Shown: positions 1 to 6,960, counted from the first letter of the stretch. The stretch: 8,227 nt of DNA from Ruthenibacterium sp. (GCA_020025255.1 JAHHSK010000073.1:1-8227), one strand, 5' to 3'. Numbers and translations are program-made. The notes: generated from the sequence alone by a model not told the origin.

Positions 1-18
1 AAAACAGCGGCTGAAATT

Positions 19-1176
19 TTATTGGTTATTCTGGGTGCGGTCCAGCAGAGCACGGATCTTTTTATGCGGATCAATGATCGCGCCGACCGAAAGATCGTGG
101 TTGAGTGCCGCAATGAAGTAGGCGATGTATTTCGAAACATCTACCTCATGGAACCATTCCCGTTCCAACAGTTCCGGGGTGCGGTAGGTAAGATTGGAAC
201 CGAACACGCCGCTGATCGTGCCTTCGGAATAGGCTTTATCAAAAGCTTCCAGCCCATTTGTGAAGATAGCGTACGTTGCGTTTGCAAAAATACGCTTTGC
301 ACCCTTTTTTTTCAGAGCATATGCGATATCCAGCATGCTTTCGCCGGAAGAAATGATGTCATCGGAAACAAACACATCCTTGCCTTCCACGCTTTCGCCC
401 AGATATTCGTGTGCGACAATGGGGTTGCGGCCGTCCTTTACCTGAGAATAATCGCGGCGTTTGTAGAACATGCCAAGGTTCACGCCCAGCACAGATGCAT
501 AGTACATGTTGCGGTTCATTGCGCCTTCATCCGGGCTGATGACCATAAAGTGATCGCGATCCAGCTTCAGATCCGGCAGATCGCGCAGCATGGCTTTCAG
601 CACCTGATATGTGGGCATTACATTATCCAGGCCCATAAGAGGAACCGCATTCTGCATGCGGGGGTCGTGGGCGTCAAAGGTTACAATGTTCGAAATGCCC
701 ATGGCCTGCAGTTCCTGCAGTGCCACAGCGCAGTCGAGGCTTTCCCGATAGGAACGGCGGTGCTGACGGCTGCCGTACAGCAGCGGCATGATGATGCTCA
801 TACGCTTTGCTTTGCCGCTGGTGGCCTGGATCAGACGCTTGAGGTTCTGATAATGGTCATCCGGCGACATGCAGTTTTCACGGCCGAAGATTTTGTACTT
901 TTCATTGTAATTGCCTACGTCAACAATAAAGAACAGGTCATCGCCGCGCACGGTGGAACGGATCAGCCCCTTGCCATCGCCGGACGAAAAACGGGGACAT
1001 TCACTGTCAATGATAAACGTATCCTGCTCGATGCCGGCCTCATGAGCCCAGCGCAGCAGATGCTGATCGATCTTTTTGGCAAGCTCCTCTGCACCGGGGC
1101 AGACGATCAGGCCCAAATCAGCAAAGCGTTTATCCGCGTTGAAAAACTCTTTTGCACTTGTTTTGGTTTGCACCAT
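19..1176 (-). CDS. prs: Ribose-phosphate pyrophosphokinase, long clostridial variant
   Basis: This 385-residue cytoplasmic protein should transfer pyrophosphate from ATP to ribose 5-phosphate, making PRPP for purine, pyrimidine, histidine, tryptophan and NAD synthesis. Family signatures appear in the expected order: RSTVRGDDLFFI (73-84), PLLYGSRQHRR (131-141, the equivalent of the PYxGYARQDRK segment), FDAHDPRMQN (167-176) with the metal-binding histidine, ISPDEGAMNR (213-222), the catalytic flexible-loop KRR (239-241), and the PRPP-binding loop VFVSDDIISSGES (268-280). It is about 70 residues longer than canonical Prs (about 315), and the loop reads SSGES rather than DTAGT, so it belongs to a divergent branch. 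I chose the ATG at 1176-1174 because a GAGGAG Shine-Dalgarno (1193-1188) overlaps the alternative GTG four codons upstream and would be unusable for it. The gene looks monocistronic with its own promoter. Fold assignment is near certain; activity is inferred from the retained catalytic residues. Confidence 0.88.
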   Translation of the reverse strand: MVQTKTSAKEFFNADKRFADLGLIVCPGAEELAKKIDQHLLRWAHEAGIEQDTFIIDSECPRFSSGDGKGLIRSTVRGDDLFFIVDVGNYNEKYKIFGRENCMSPDDHYQNLKRLIQATSGKAKRMSIIMPLLYGSRQHRRSYRESLDCAVALQELQAMGISNIVTFDAHDPRMQNAVPLMGLDNVMPTYQVLKAMLRDLPDLKLDRDHFMVISPDEGAMNRNMYYASVLGVNLGMFYKRRDYSQVKDGRNPIVAHEYLGESVEGKDVFVSDDIISSGESMLDIAYALKKKGAKRIFANATYAIFTNGLEAFDKAYSEGTISGVFGSNLTYRTPELLEREWFHEVDVSKYIAYFIAALNHDLSVGAIIDPHKKIRALLDRTQNNQ

Positions 1177-1225
1177 GAAAACGCACACTCCTCAATATAT
1201 TCTTCAAACCTGTACTGCAATAGCG

Positions 1226-1254
1226 GTTCGGTGTCTGCACACCGAACATGTTCG
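1226..1254 (-). promoter_or_regulatory. Overlapping palindromes in the prs leader
   Basis: A perfect 9-bp inverted repeat (GTTCGGTGT, 4-nt loop, ACACCGAAC; 1226-1247) shares its CCGAACA arm with a perfect 12-bp palindrome CGAACATGTTCG (1243-1254). The CGAAC/GTTCG unit therefore occurs three times, at and just after the predicted transcription start. It could be a repressor operator or a 5' hairpin protecting or attenuating the prs transcript. It is not a canonical Firmicutes SOS box, which has 4 nt between GAAC and GTTC; here there are 2. Confidence 0.45.
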
Positions 1255-1259
1255 CCTCT

Positions 1260-1268
1260 ATTGTAGCA
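1260..1268 (-). promoter_or_regulatory. Extended -10 promoter for prs
   Basis: Read on the minus strand, TGCTACAAT is an extended -10 element (TGn plus TACAAT, 5 of 6 to TATAAT). It lies in an AT-rich tract upstream of prs. No strong -35 is seen 17 nt upstream, which an extended -10 can tolerate. A second, weaker vegetative candidate is TCGACA (1310-1305) followed 17 nt later by TCTATT. Transcription would start near 1253, giving a leader of about 77 nt. No experimental support is available here. Confidence 0.5.
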
Positions 1269-1328
1269 TAAATTTAAATAGAATAGATATACTTTTTACT
1301 TTTTTGTCGAATTGATCGGATTGTGCGC

Positions 1329-1345
1329 AAAAACCGGAGGTTTTT
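1329..1345 (-). terminator. Possible intrinsic terminator after the sleC-like gene
   Basis: On the minus strand AAAAACC-TCC-GGTTTTT forms a 7-bp hairpin with a 3-nt loop ending in a T run, 11 nt after the sleC-like stop codon and before the prs promoter. Only two G:C pairs are present and the T run is part of the stem, so it is a weak example. Position favours a real end of transcription. Confidence 0.4.
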
Positions 1346-1356
1346 TGTCAAAAGCT

Positions 1357-4197
1357 TTACAAGCAATCCGTAAAACACGCGCTGTCGCCGGCGTCTTGCG
1401 GTTGTGTGCAGACGGTTTCCTGCGGGCAGGTTATCATACGGGTTATGCCGTTTATCATATCTATGGTGCGGCATGGGTACTGCACGGTATACAAATCGCC
1501 CTGCGCTTCGCTGCCGCCGCAGCGTGCGTGAGTGATGCTGTCATATACAGCGGAAATCGCCTGCCATGTGCGGGGATCGGTTTCGCCGGTCGGTTCAAGC
1601 CCCAGCGCCTGCTGCAAAATAAAGACATTCGATTCGGTTGTTTCGGTATAAATGCCCGAAACGTCCTCCGGCATCACATCGCAGTAATACGCACTCAGCG
1701 TATTGAGCATGACCTGCAGCTGTTCCACTGCAATACCCGAACTGCCGGGATACAGCGTCTGGTACGGAGCGGCGACCCTGCCGGAAACTGTGAAATCCGG
1801 GAACAGGATGCGATACACGGCGTAGTACTGGCTGTAAAGCACATCCCATGTTTCGGCATCAATGGTTCCGGTTGTGGGGATGCCGCGTGTGCGCTGGAAT
1901 TCCTGTATTGCGGCGCGATCCTCAAGATCGAAGGTTTCCGTGATCGGCACCGGGCGCAAAAGGGAATCGAAAGCGGCGATCATGTTGTAGTAATACAGCG
2001 CAATGCTTACAAAGATATTCGTCGTGCCAAGCTCCACCGGGCAGCCCGGATAGCTCACATCAATGAAGCGCGCCTGCTGTGTTTCCCCGGCGAGCGTTTT
2101 TTGATATTCGGAATAAATGCGCGCCCATGTCGGCGCGTCCACACGCCCGGTTTCCGGCAGGGAAAATTCACGCTGGAACAGCCGGACGGAAGAGGTGGTG
2201 CGGCTGCGGTAAAGCCCGGAGCGGGTGGAGGGGGAAATGGAACCGTATTTGCGCGAGATGATGTTCAAATACGTCTGCACCCCAAGAACCGAGCGTCCCA
2301 CCGAGCCGTTTGACAGGATGCGGTTTGGATAGGCGGGAATTTCATCATAGTTCAGGATGCGTGCGTTCTGCTGGCTGTAAATGGAGTAAAGCTCCGTCCA
2401 GGTGATCAGCCCGACAGCGCCATCGGCGGAAAGCCCGAACGTGCGCTGAAACGCGCGCACGGCTGCGGTGGTATTGGGGCCGTAGATGCCGTCTGCCCGG
2501 ATGCGCGGGATCGAAGAATAAGAATAATGCACGGAAAGCAGATAAAACTGCATCTGCTGCACCCGCAGCCCGCGGGAGCCTTCGCGCAGCACAAGCCCGG
2601 GATAAGCTCCGAAATAGCTGTTGGGATTGTTGTCATCGTAGGCGATCTCAAACTGCTTTTCCAGTGCGGCCCACGTTGCAGGGCCGACAATGCCGTCAAC
2701 AGAAAGCCCGAACGTGCGCTGGAATGCCCGCACAGCCGAAGTGGTATCCGCGCCGAAAATACCATCGGGCGTGATATTCGGGATCGAAGGATAGAACGTG
2801 CGGGCAAGATAGGAAAGATAGTACTGCACGCTGGCAACTTCCGATCCGGTTGCGCCCTCGCGCAGCGTTCCGGTGCCGCTTCCGCTGGAGTTGCCGCTGT
2901 TGTCCGGGTATGGTTCCGATTCGCTGACAAGCTCTGCCAGCTTTTTGACCGATACATAGATGTAGCTGATTTTGTACCAGGTTTTTTTGCCGACAACGCC
3001 GTCCGCTGAAAGGTTGAACTGCCGCTGGAAAATTTTTACGGCATTTTCGGTATCCGCACCAAAGACACCGTCCAGAGAAAGCAGGGGAAGATTGGGATAG
3101 TTTTTGCGGATGCGGTTCAGCTGGCGCTGCATGATGCGTACGGAATTCCCGGTGCTGCCAATGCGCAGCGGCGTGCCGGGATACGAAGAAGGGATCGAAC
3201 GGATATCCGTCGTTGTGACAAGTTCAAAATTGTTTCCATAATACCGGCGCAGGATCTGGATCGGGGTAAGCCCCTGATTTGCAAGCGAAACGGTGCCCCA
3301 CTGGCTCATACCGCTGCATGTGACGGTGGTGCCGTTGCAGTATTCCGCATAATAGGGGGCAAAGTCACCCATGCGCCGCAGATAGGTGTTGAAGATCTCA
3401 TCGACAAGCCGGCTGATGTTGGTAAAGATATTGCGCCCGGAAACATAATACTGGTCGTACTGGGTGGAGTTTGTGATGTTGAAGCTGTATCCCTTGCTGG
3501 GATACCATTCGGTGAAAATGCGGTTGAGCGCAAGCGAGATCTGCGCGTAGATATTGGCGCGCAGAGCGTTTTCCGGCCATGTGGGATAAATTTCGCTGCT
3601 GCACACGTTTTTGATATAGTACGGGAAGCTGACGGTTTCGTTGGCGTTGTAGCTTTGCGGCTTGCCCAGATGAACCGTGATATATTCGGGAATGAACACC
3701 TGATCCAACACAAAGGGCTGCGAGCTGCATACGCCGCGCGGCTGCGGGCCGGAGGAAGAGGCCGCCGTCAGCGCAGGCTGCGGGATCGTATAATGCAGCA
3801 TTTGCTGGCTGGAAGCACCCGAAAGACTGCGCGTATCGGAAGTGAATGCATCGGGGCTGAGATCCGCAGAGGAAAAAATCGGAACCATATTGATCGGAAG
3901 ATACGCTTCGACCCCGGAATAAACCTGTACGCCTTCAATCAGCACCGGAGCGTATTGTGCGGCGGTCACTTCCACATCATAGGCGGCATAGGGCAGCTGC
4001 GTGCTTTGCGGATCCAGAGAAATGGAGCGGTCCGGAGTGTTCAGCGTGACGACCGGTGCAAGACCATCGGCGCCGGCTTCGATGCTTTGTTCGAATACAC
4101 GCACGCCGTTTTCGGTTTGCGAGATCACAATGCTGCCGGGGACAGGATAAGCCCCCTCTGCGGAGGAAAGCTTGATAAAAAGTGTGCCTTGTTCCAT
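1357..4197 (-). CDS. sleC: SleC-like spore cortex-lytic enzyme with six peptidoglycan-binding repeats
   Basis: This 946-residue protein is recognisable as a SleC-type germination-specific lytic transglycosylase, which degrades spore cortex peptidoglycan after proteolytic activation by Csp proteases. Residues 1-105 form a beta-rich, carboxypeptidase-regulatory-like prodomain with no signal peptide, as expected for a mother-cell protein. A Ser/Pro-rich linker (about 110-165) is where activation cleavage would fall. Residues 168-328 are the SpoIID-fold lytic domain: SSEIYPTWPENALRANIYAQ (200-219) with candidate catalytic Glu202, GYSFNITNSTQYDQYY (236-251), GMSQWG (296-301) and ILRRYYGN (315-322). 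Six PG_binding_1-type modules follow at about 340-414, 444-512, 532-605, 623-700, 716-795 and 816-887, most introduced by a YPG or YPN motif. A Cys-rich tail ends it (C893, C909, C924, C930, C941, C945). Known SleC proteins are about 425-440 residues with one such module, so this one is roughly doubled. The ATG at 4197 is supported by GAAAGGAGAG (4214-4205). Family assignment is strong; true orthology to SleC is likely but unproven. Confidence 0.85.
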   Translation of the reverse strand: MEQGTLFIKLSSAEGAYPVPGSIVISQTENGVRVFEQSIEAGADGLAPVVTLNTPDRSISLDPQSTQLPYAAYDVEVTAAQYAPVLIEGVQVYSGVEAYLPINMVPIFSSADLSPDAFTSDTRSLSGASSQQMLHYTIPQPALTAASSSGPQPRGVCSSQPFVLDQVFIPEYITVHLGKPQSYNANETVSFPYYIKNVCSSEIYPTWPENALRANIYAQISLALNRIFTEWYPSKGYSFNITNSTQYDQYYVSGRNIFTNISRLVDEIFNTYLRRMGDFAPYYAEYCNGTTVTCSGMSQWGTVSLANQGLTPIQILRRYYGNNFELVTTTDIRSIPSSYPGTPLRIGSTGNSVRIMQRQLNRIRKNYPNLPLLSLDGVFGADTENAVKIFQRQFNLSADGVVGKKTWYKISYIYVSVKKLAELVSESEPYPDNSGNSSGSGTGTLREGATGSEVASVQYYLSYLARTFYPSIPNITPDGIFGADTTSAVRAFQRTFGLSVDGIVGPATWAALEKQFEIAYDDNNPNSYFGAYPGLVLREGSRGLRVQQMQFYLLSVHYSYSSIPRIRADGIYGPNTTAAVRAFQRTFGLSADGAVGLITWTELYSIYSQQNARILNYDEIPAYPNRILSNGSVGRSVLGVQTYLNIISRKYGSISPSTRSGLYRSRTTSSVRLFQREFSLPETGRVDAPTWARIYSEYQKTLAGETQQARFIDVSYPGCPVELGTTNIFVSIALYYYNMIAAFDSLLRPVPITETFDLEDRAAIQEFQRTRGIPTTGTIDAETWDVLYSQYYAVYRILFPDFTVSGRVAAPYQTLYPGSSGIAVEQLQVMLNTLSAYYCDVMPEDVSGIYTETTESNVFILQQALGLEPTGETDPRTWQAISAVYDSITHARCGGSEAQGDLYTVQYPCRTIDMINGITRMITCPQETVCTQPQDAGDSACFTDCL
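2429..2721 (-). repeat. Direct repeat between peptidoglycan-binding modules 2 and 3
   Basis: An identical 20-bp stretch occurs at 2429-2448 and 2702-2721, offset by 273 bp (exactly 91 codons). It encodes the FQRTFGLS core of modules 3 and 2. The surrounding protein is also alike (TTxAVRAFQRTFGLSxDGxVG in both), while other modules are more diverged. This points to a relatively recent internal duplication or gene conversion of one module. Confidence 0.7.
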
Positions 4198-4213
4198 GAA
4201 AAATCTCTCCTTT

Positions 4214-4261
4214 CAGCACAGAAAAGATAAATGTACGGCTGTGCTGCCGATTCAAGCGGCA
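4214..4261 (-). promoter_or_regulatory. Two overlapping hairpins in the sleC-like leader, next to the RBS
   Basis: On the minus strand TGCCG-CTTGAAT-CGGCA (4261-4245) can form a 5-bp hairpin. CAGCACAG (4246-4239) pairs perfectly with CTGTGCTG (4221-4214) across a 17-nt loop. The two share 2 nt, so they compete at the junction. The second stem ends directly against the Shine-Dalgarno (AAAGGAGAG, 4213-4205), so folding could affect ribosome access or mRNA stability. Confidence 0.4.
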
Positions 4262-4276
4262 AACGGATTCTGCTGC

Positions 4277-4295
4277 TTTCCATATGGTATGGAAA
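4277..4295. repeat. 19-bp inverted repeat in the divergent promoter region
   Basis: TTTCCATA-TGG-TATGGAAA has perfect 8-bp arms around a 3-nt centre. It covers the SigK-like -10 on the minus strand and lies about 26 bp upstream of the SigE-like -35 on the plus strand. A dimeric regulator bound here could control both genes. Confidence 0.5.
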
Positions 4296-4311
4296 AGAGT
4301 GCGCCGGCGTG
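4283..4311 (-). promoter_or_regulatory. SigK-like promoter candidate for the sleC-like gene
   Basis: On the minus strand CATACCATA (4291-4283) fits the SigK -10 consensus CATAnnnTA exactly. It follows CACG (4311-4308; 3 of 4 to the MACM -35) with a 16-nt spacer. Expected transcription start is near 4276, a leader of about 79 nt. Late mother-cell expression would suit a spore-loaded enzyme. Because the -10 lies in an inverted repeat, a similar match occurs on the opposite strand, which lowers its specificity. A weak SigA-like alternative is TTGAAT (4256-4251). Confidence 0.4.
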
Positions 4312-4320
4312 AAAGACAAC

Positions 4321-4349
4321 GCATAGTTCGCTCAATGGAAACATACGAT
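4321..4349 (+). promoter_or_regulatory. SigE-like promoter candidate for the Ca2+ ATPase gene
   Basis: GCATAGT (4321-4327; 6 of 7 to the SigE -35 KMATATT) is followed after exactly 14 nt by CATACGAT (4342-4349; 7 of 8 to the -10 CATACAHT). Transcription would start near 4357, leaving about 37 nt of leader to the ATG. No good SigA promoter is evident in the same stretch. SigE is the early mother-cell sporulation sigma factor. The assignment is a consensus match only, using the Bacillus consensus. Confidence 0.45.
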
Positions 4350-4393
4350 TTATTGAAATCACGGTCGTTTTGACGAAAAAAGGAGAGAAGCAA

Positions 4394-6952
4394 ATGCTGC
4401 AAACAGCGGTGGGCTTAACACAGGCACAGGCGGAACATCGGCTCAAGCAGGCCGGTGAAAATACAATCGGGGATAAAAAACAGACCCATGTGGCGGCAAT
4501 GTTTTTTTCGCAGTTTAAAGATCTGATGATCCTGATCCTGGCCGGGGCGACGCTGGTTTCGGTGCTTTTGGGAGAAACAACCGAAGCGGTCACGATCATT
4601 CTGGTTGTTCTGATCAATGCTTCCATGGGCTTTTTGCAGGAATACCGAACCGAAAAAACGCTGGAAGCCCTGCAGGAGCTGGCGGCACCTACGGCACATG
4701 TGATGCGCGGCGGCAAGCTGTGCGAGGTGGATGCAAGGCGGGTCGTGCCGGAAGATGTGCTTGTTTTGCAGGCGGGGGACCGCATTGCGGCAGACTGCAC
4801 GGTGCGCACGGCGGTTCGGCTGACATGCAATGAATCGATGCTGACCGGGGAAAGCGTGCCCGCGGCAAAGCGCGAGGGCGACCGGCTTTATATGGGCTGC
4901 ACTGTGCTGACCGGACACGCCGAAGCGATCGTTTCGGCAACGGGGATGCATACGGAAATGGGAAAGATCGCAGACCTTGTGGAATCTGCGCAGGAGCAGC
5001 CGACGCCGCTGCAGTGCCGTCTGCGTCAGCTGGGACGCTTTATCGCGGCAGCCTGTGTTGCGATCTGTCTTGCCGTTGCATTGCTGGGCGTATGGCAGGG
5101 AAATGATTTTTTCGATATGCTGCTGACGGGCATTTCGCTTGCCGTTGCAGCGATCCCGGAAGGGCTGCCGGCGATTGTTACCGTGACGCTTGCGCTCAGC
5201 GTCAACCGGATCCTGCGCCGCGGCGCGGTGATCCGGCGGCTGCATGCGGTGGAAACACTCGGCTGTGCGGGTGTGATCTGCACCGATAAAACCGGAACCA
5301 TTACCCAGAACAAGATGACGGTGCAGCGCATCGCTTTGCCGCAGCGCAGCTTTTCTGTCAGCGGCAGCGGGTATGAAACGGCAGGGGAAATTACGGAAAA
5401 AGGAAAACGCACCGATGCGCGGCAGGACGCTGCGCTGCGGCAGCTGTGCACTGCCGGTGTGCTGTGTTCCACAGCGCAGATCACACGCAAGGAAAACGTG
5501 TATGAAGCGGCTGGCGACCCAACGGAAACGGCGGTACTGGTTGCGGCAGCCAAAGCGGGGATCACACGGGAAACATTGGCGGGAAAGTATTCCGTGATCG
5601 CGGAAAATCCGTTCGATGCCGACCGCAAACGAATGAGTGTCACAGTGCGCACGGCAAACGGCAGAAAACTGCTGTGCAAGGGGGCGCCGGATCTTCTGCT
5701 GATGCATTGCACGCGCATTGCGCAAGGCGAAACGGAGCGCCCGATGAATGCTTCGGATCGGGCGCAGATCCGGCGTATGTGTGAGGAAATGGCAGCGGAT
5801 GCATTGAGAGTGCTTGCATTTGCCCAAAGCGATACCCCGGAAAAGGGCGAAGAGGAGCTTTGCTTCCTTGGGCTTATGGGCATGCTCGACCCGCCGCGCT
5901 CCGAAGTGCGCGATGCGGTGCAAAAGTGCCGTGAAGCGGGGATCCGCCCGGTGATGATCACCGGCGACAGCCGGGAAACCGCATTGGCGGTGGCGCGAAA
6001 GACCGGGATTGCACGGCAGGGGGATGGTGTGCTTTCCGGCAAGGAGCTGGATGCGCTTTCCGATCAGGCACTTGCCGCGCGCTGCATGCGCACCTCGGTG
6101 TATGTTCGGGTAACGCCTGCACACAAGCTGCGCATCGTGCGCGCATACAAGGCGGCAGGCCAAGTGGTTGCCATGACGGGCGATGGCGTGAACGATGCCC
6201 CGGCAGTAAAAGAGGCGGATATTGGTGTAGCCATGGGGATCACAGGCACCGACGTGACAAAACAGGCATCCGGTGTGGTGATTTTGGATGATAACTTTGC
6301 AACCATTGTATCCGCGGTGGAAGAAGGGCGCGTGATCTATCAGAATATCCGGCGCTTTATCCGCTTCCTGCTCACATCCAATCTGGGGGAGGTGACGGGG
6401 ATGCTGTTTGGCATGCTGCTGCATCTGCCGGTGATGCTCATGCCGATCCAGATTCTGCTGGTGAATCTTTTTACCGACAGCCTGCCCGCGGTTGCACTGG
6501 GTATGGAAAAACCGGCTCGGGACATCATGCACCACAAGCCGCGCCCCAAAAGCGAAGGGCTTTTTGCACATGGCCTTGCGCGCACGATCCTTGTGCGCGG
6601 CGTTATGCTGGGGGCGGCATCGTGCGGTGCGTATTGGGCGGTGCTGCGCATGAGCGGGGATATTTGTGTGGCGCGCAGTGCCTGCTTTCTGGCAATCGTT
6701 TTATCCCAGATGCTGCATTTGTTTGAATGCCGCGGCGAAGGGCTGCACTTTACCGGCAATCCTGCGCTGCTGGCGGCAGCACTTGCCTCGGTGGCATCCA
6801 CGCTGCTGGTGGTTTATGTTCCGGTTCTGCAAAGGATTTTCGGTACAACGGCAGTAAGCGGAACGCTGCTGCTTCCGGTTGCGGCGGCGGTGCTGGCCGG
6901 GCCTGCGGCCGCCGCATTGAAGCGGTGGCTGCGCCGAACCGTGCGGCAATAG
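4394..6952 (+). CDS. Ca2+-transporting P-type ATPase (P2 type)
   Basis: This complete 852-residue membrane pump should couple ATP hydrolysis to Ca2+ export. In order it shows the N-terminal cation-ATPase region (about 5-60), M1-M2 (about 43-80), the actuator motif TGES (151-154), M3-M4 with IPEGLPA (254-260), the phosphorylation motif CTDKTGT with Asp298, the nucleotide-domain KGAPD (429-433), DPP (499-501), TGD (523-525), TGDGVNDAP (595-603), then M5-M10. Calcium-site residues of the SERCA/PMCA type are kept: Glu256 in M4, Asn663 and Glu666 in M5, and Asn691, Thr694 and Asp695 in M6 (NLFTDSLPA). The M8 site-I glutamate of SERCA appears to be Gln772, as in one-calcium pumps. The ATG at 4394 is preceded by AAAAAGGAG (to 4385) at an 8-nt gap; an in-frame TTG at 4370 lies upstream of that site and is rejected. 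It is divergent from the sleC-like gene. Other divalent cations cannot be excluded as substrate. Confidence 0.9.
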   Translation: MLQTAVGLTQAQAEHRLKQAGENTIGDKKQTHVAAMFFSQFKDLMILILAGATLVSVLLGETTEAVTIILVVLINASMGFLQEYRTEKTLEALQELAAPTAHVMRGGKLCEVDARRVVPEDVLVLQAGDRIAADCTVRTAVRLTCNESMLTGESVPAAKREGDRLYMGCTVLTGHAEAIVSATGMHTEMGKIADLVESAQEQPTPLQCRLRQLGRFIAAACVAICLAVALLGVWQGNDFFDMLLTGISLAVAAIPEGLPAIVTVTLALSVNRILRRGAVIRRLHAVETLGCAGVICTDKTGTITQNKMTVQRIALPQRSFSVSGSGYETAGEITEKGKRTDARQDAALRQLCTAGVLCSTAQITRKENVYEAAGDPTETAVLVAAAKAGITRETLAGKYSVIAENPFDADRKRMSVTVRTANGRKLLCKGAPDLLLMHCTRIAQGETERPMNASDRAQIRRMCEEMAADALRVLAFAQSDTPEKGEEELCFLGLMGMLDPPRSEVRDAVQKCREAGIRPVMITGDSRETALAVARKTGIARQGDGVLSGKELDALSDQALAARCMRTSVYVRVTPAHKLRIVRAYKAAGQVVAMTGDGVNDAPAVKEADIGVAMGITGTDVTKQASGVVILDDNFATIVSAVEEGRVIYQNIRRFIRFLLTSNLGEVTGMLFGMLLHLPVMLMPIQILLVNLFTDSLPAVALGMEKPARDIMHHKPRPKSEGLFAHGLARTILVRGVMLGAASCGAYWAVLRMSGDICVARSACFLAIVLSQMLHLFECRGEGLHFTGNPALLAAALASVASTLLVVYVPVLQRIFGTTAVSGTLLLPVAAAVLAGPAAAALKRWLRRTVRQ

Positions 6953-6960
6953 AAACGAAA

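Noticed and set aside
1177..1188. GTG start giving four more residues on prs
   Set aside because: The GTG overlaps the GAGGAG ribosome binding site that serves the ATG at 1176.
1243..1254. LexA (SOS) box at CGAACATGTTCG
   Set aside because: The Firmicutes SOS box has 4 bases between GAAC and GTTC. This palindrome has 2, and prs is not a typical SOS gene.
22..1266. Plus-strand open frame opposite prs
   Set aside because: It is antisense to a gene with intact PRPP synthetase motifs and has His/Ala/Cys-rich shadow composition.
4370..4393. TTG start giving eight more residues on the Ca2+ ATPase
   Set aside because: The Shine-Dalgarno AAGGAG lies inside that extension and is well placed for the ATG at 4394. 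No ribosome binding site precedes the TTG.
4415..6571. Very long open frame (718 codons) on the minus strand opposite the Ca2+ ATPase gene
   Set aside because: Its translation is rich in His, Arg, Cys and Gln with no recognisable motif, and the opposite strand encodes a full P-type ATPase with every hallmark motif. It is a shadow of GC-rich codon usage.
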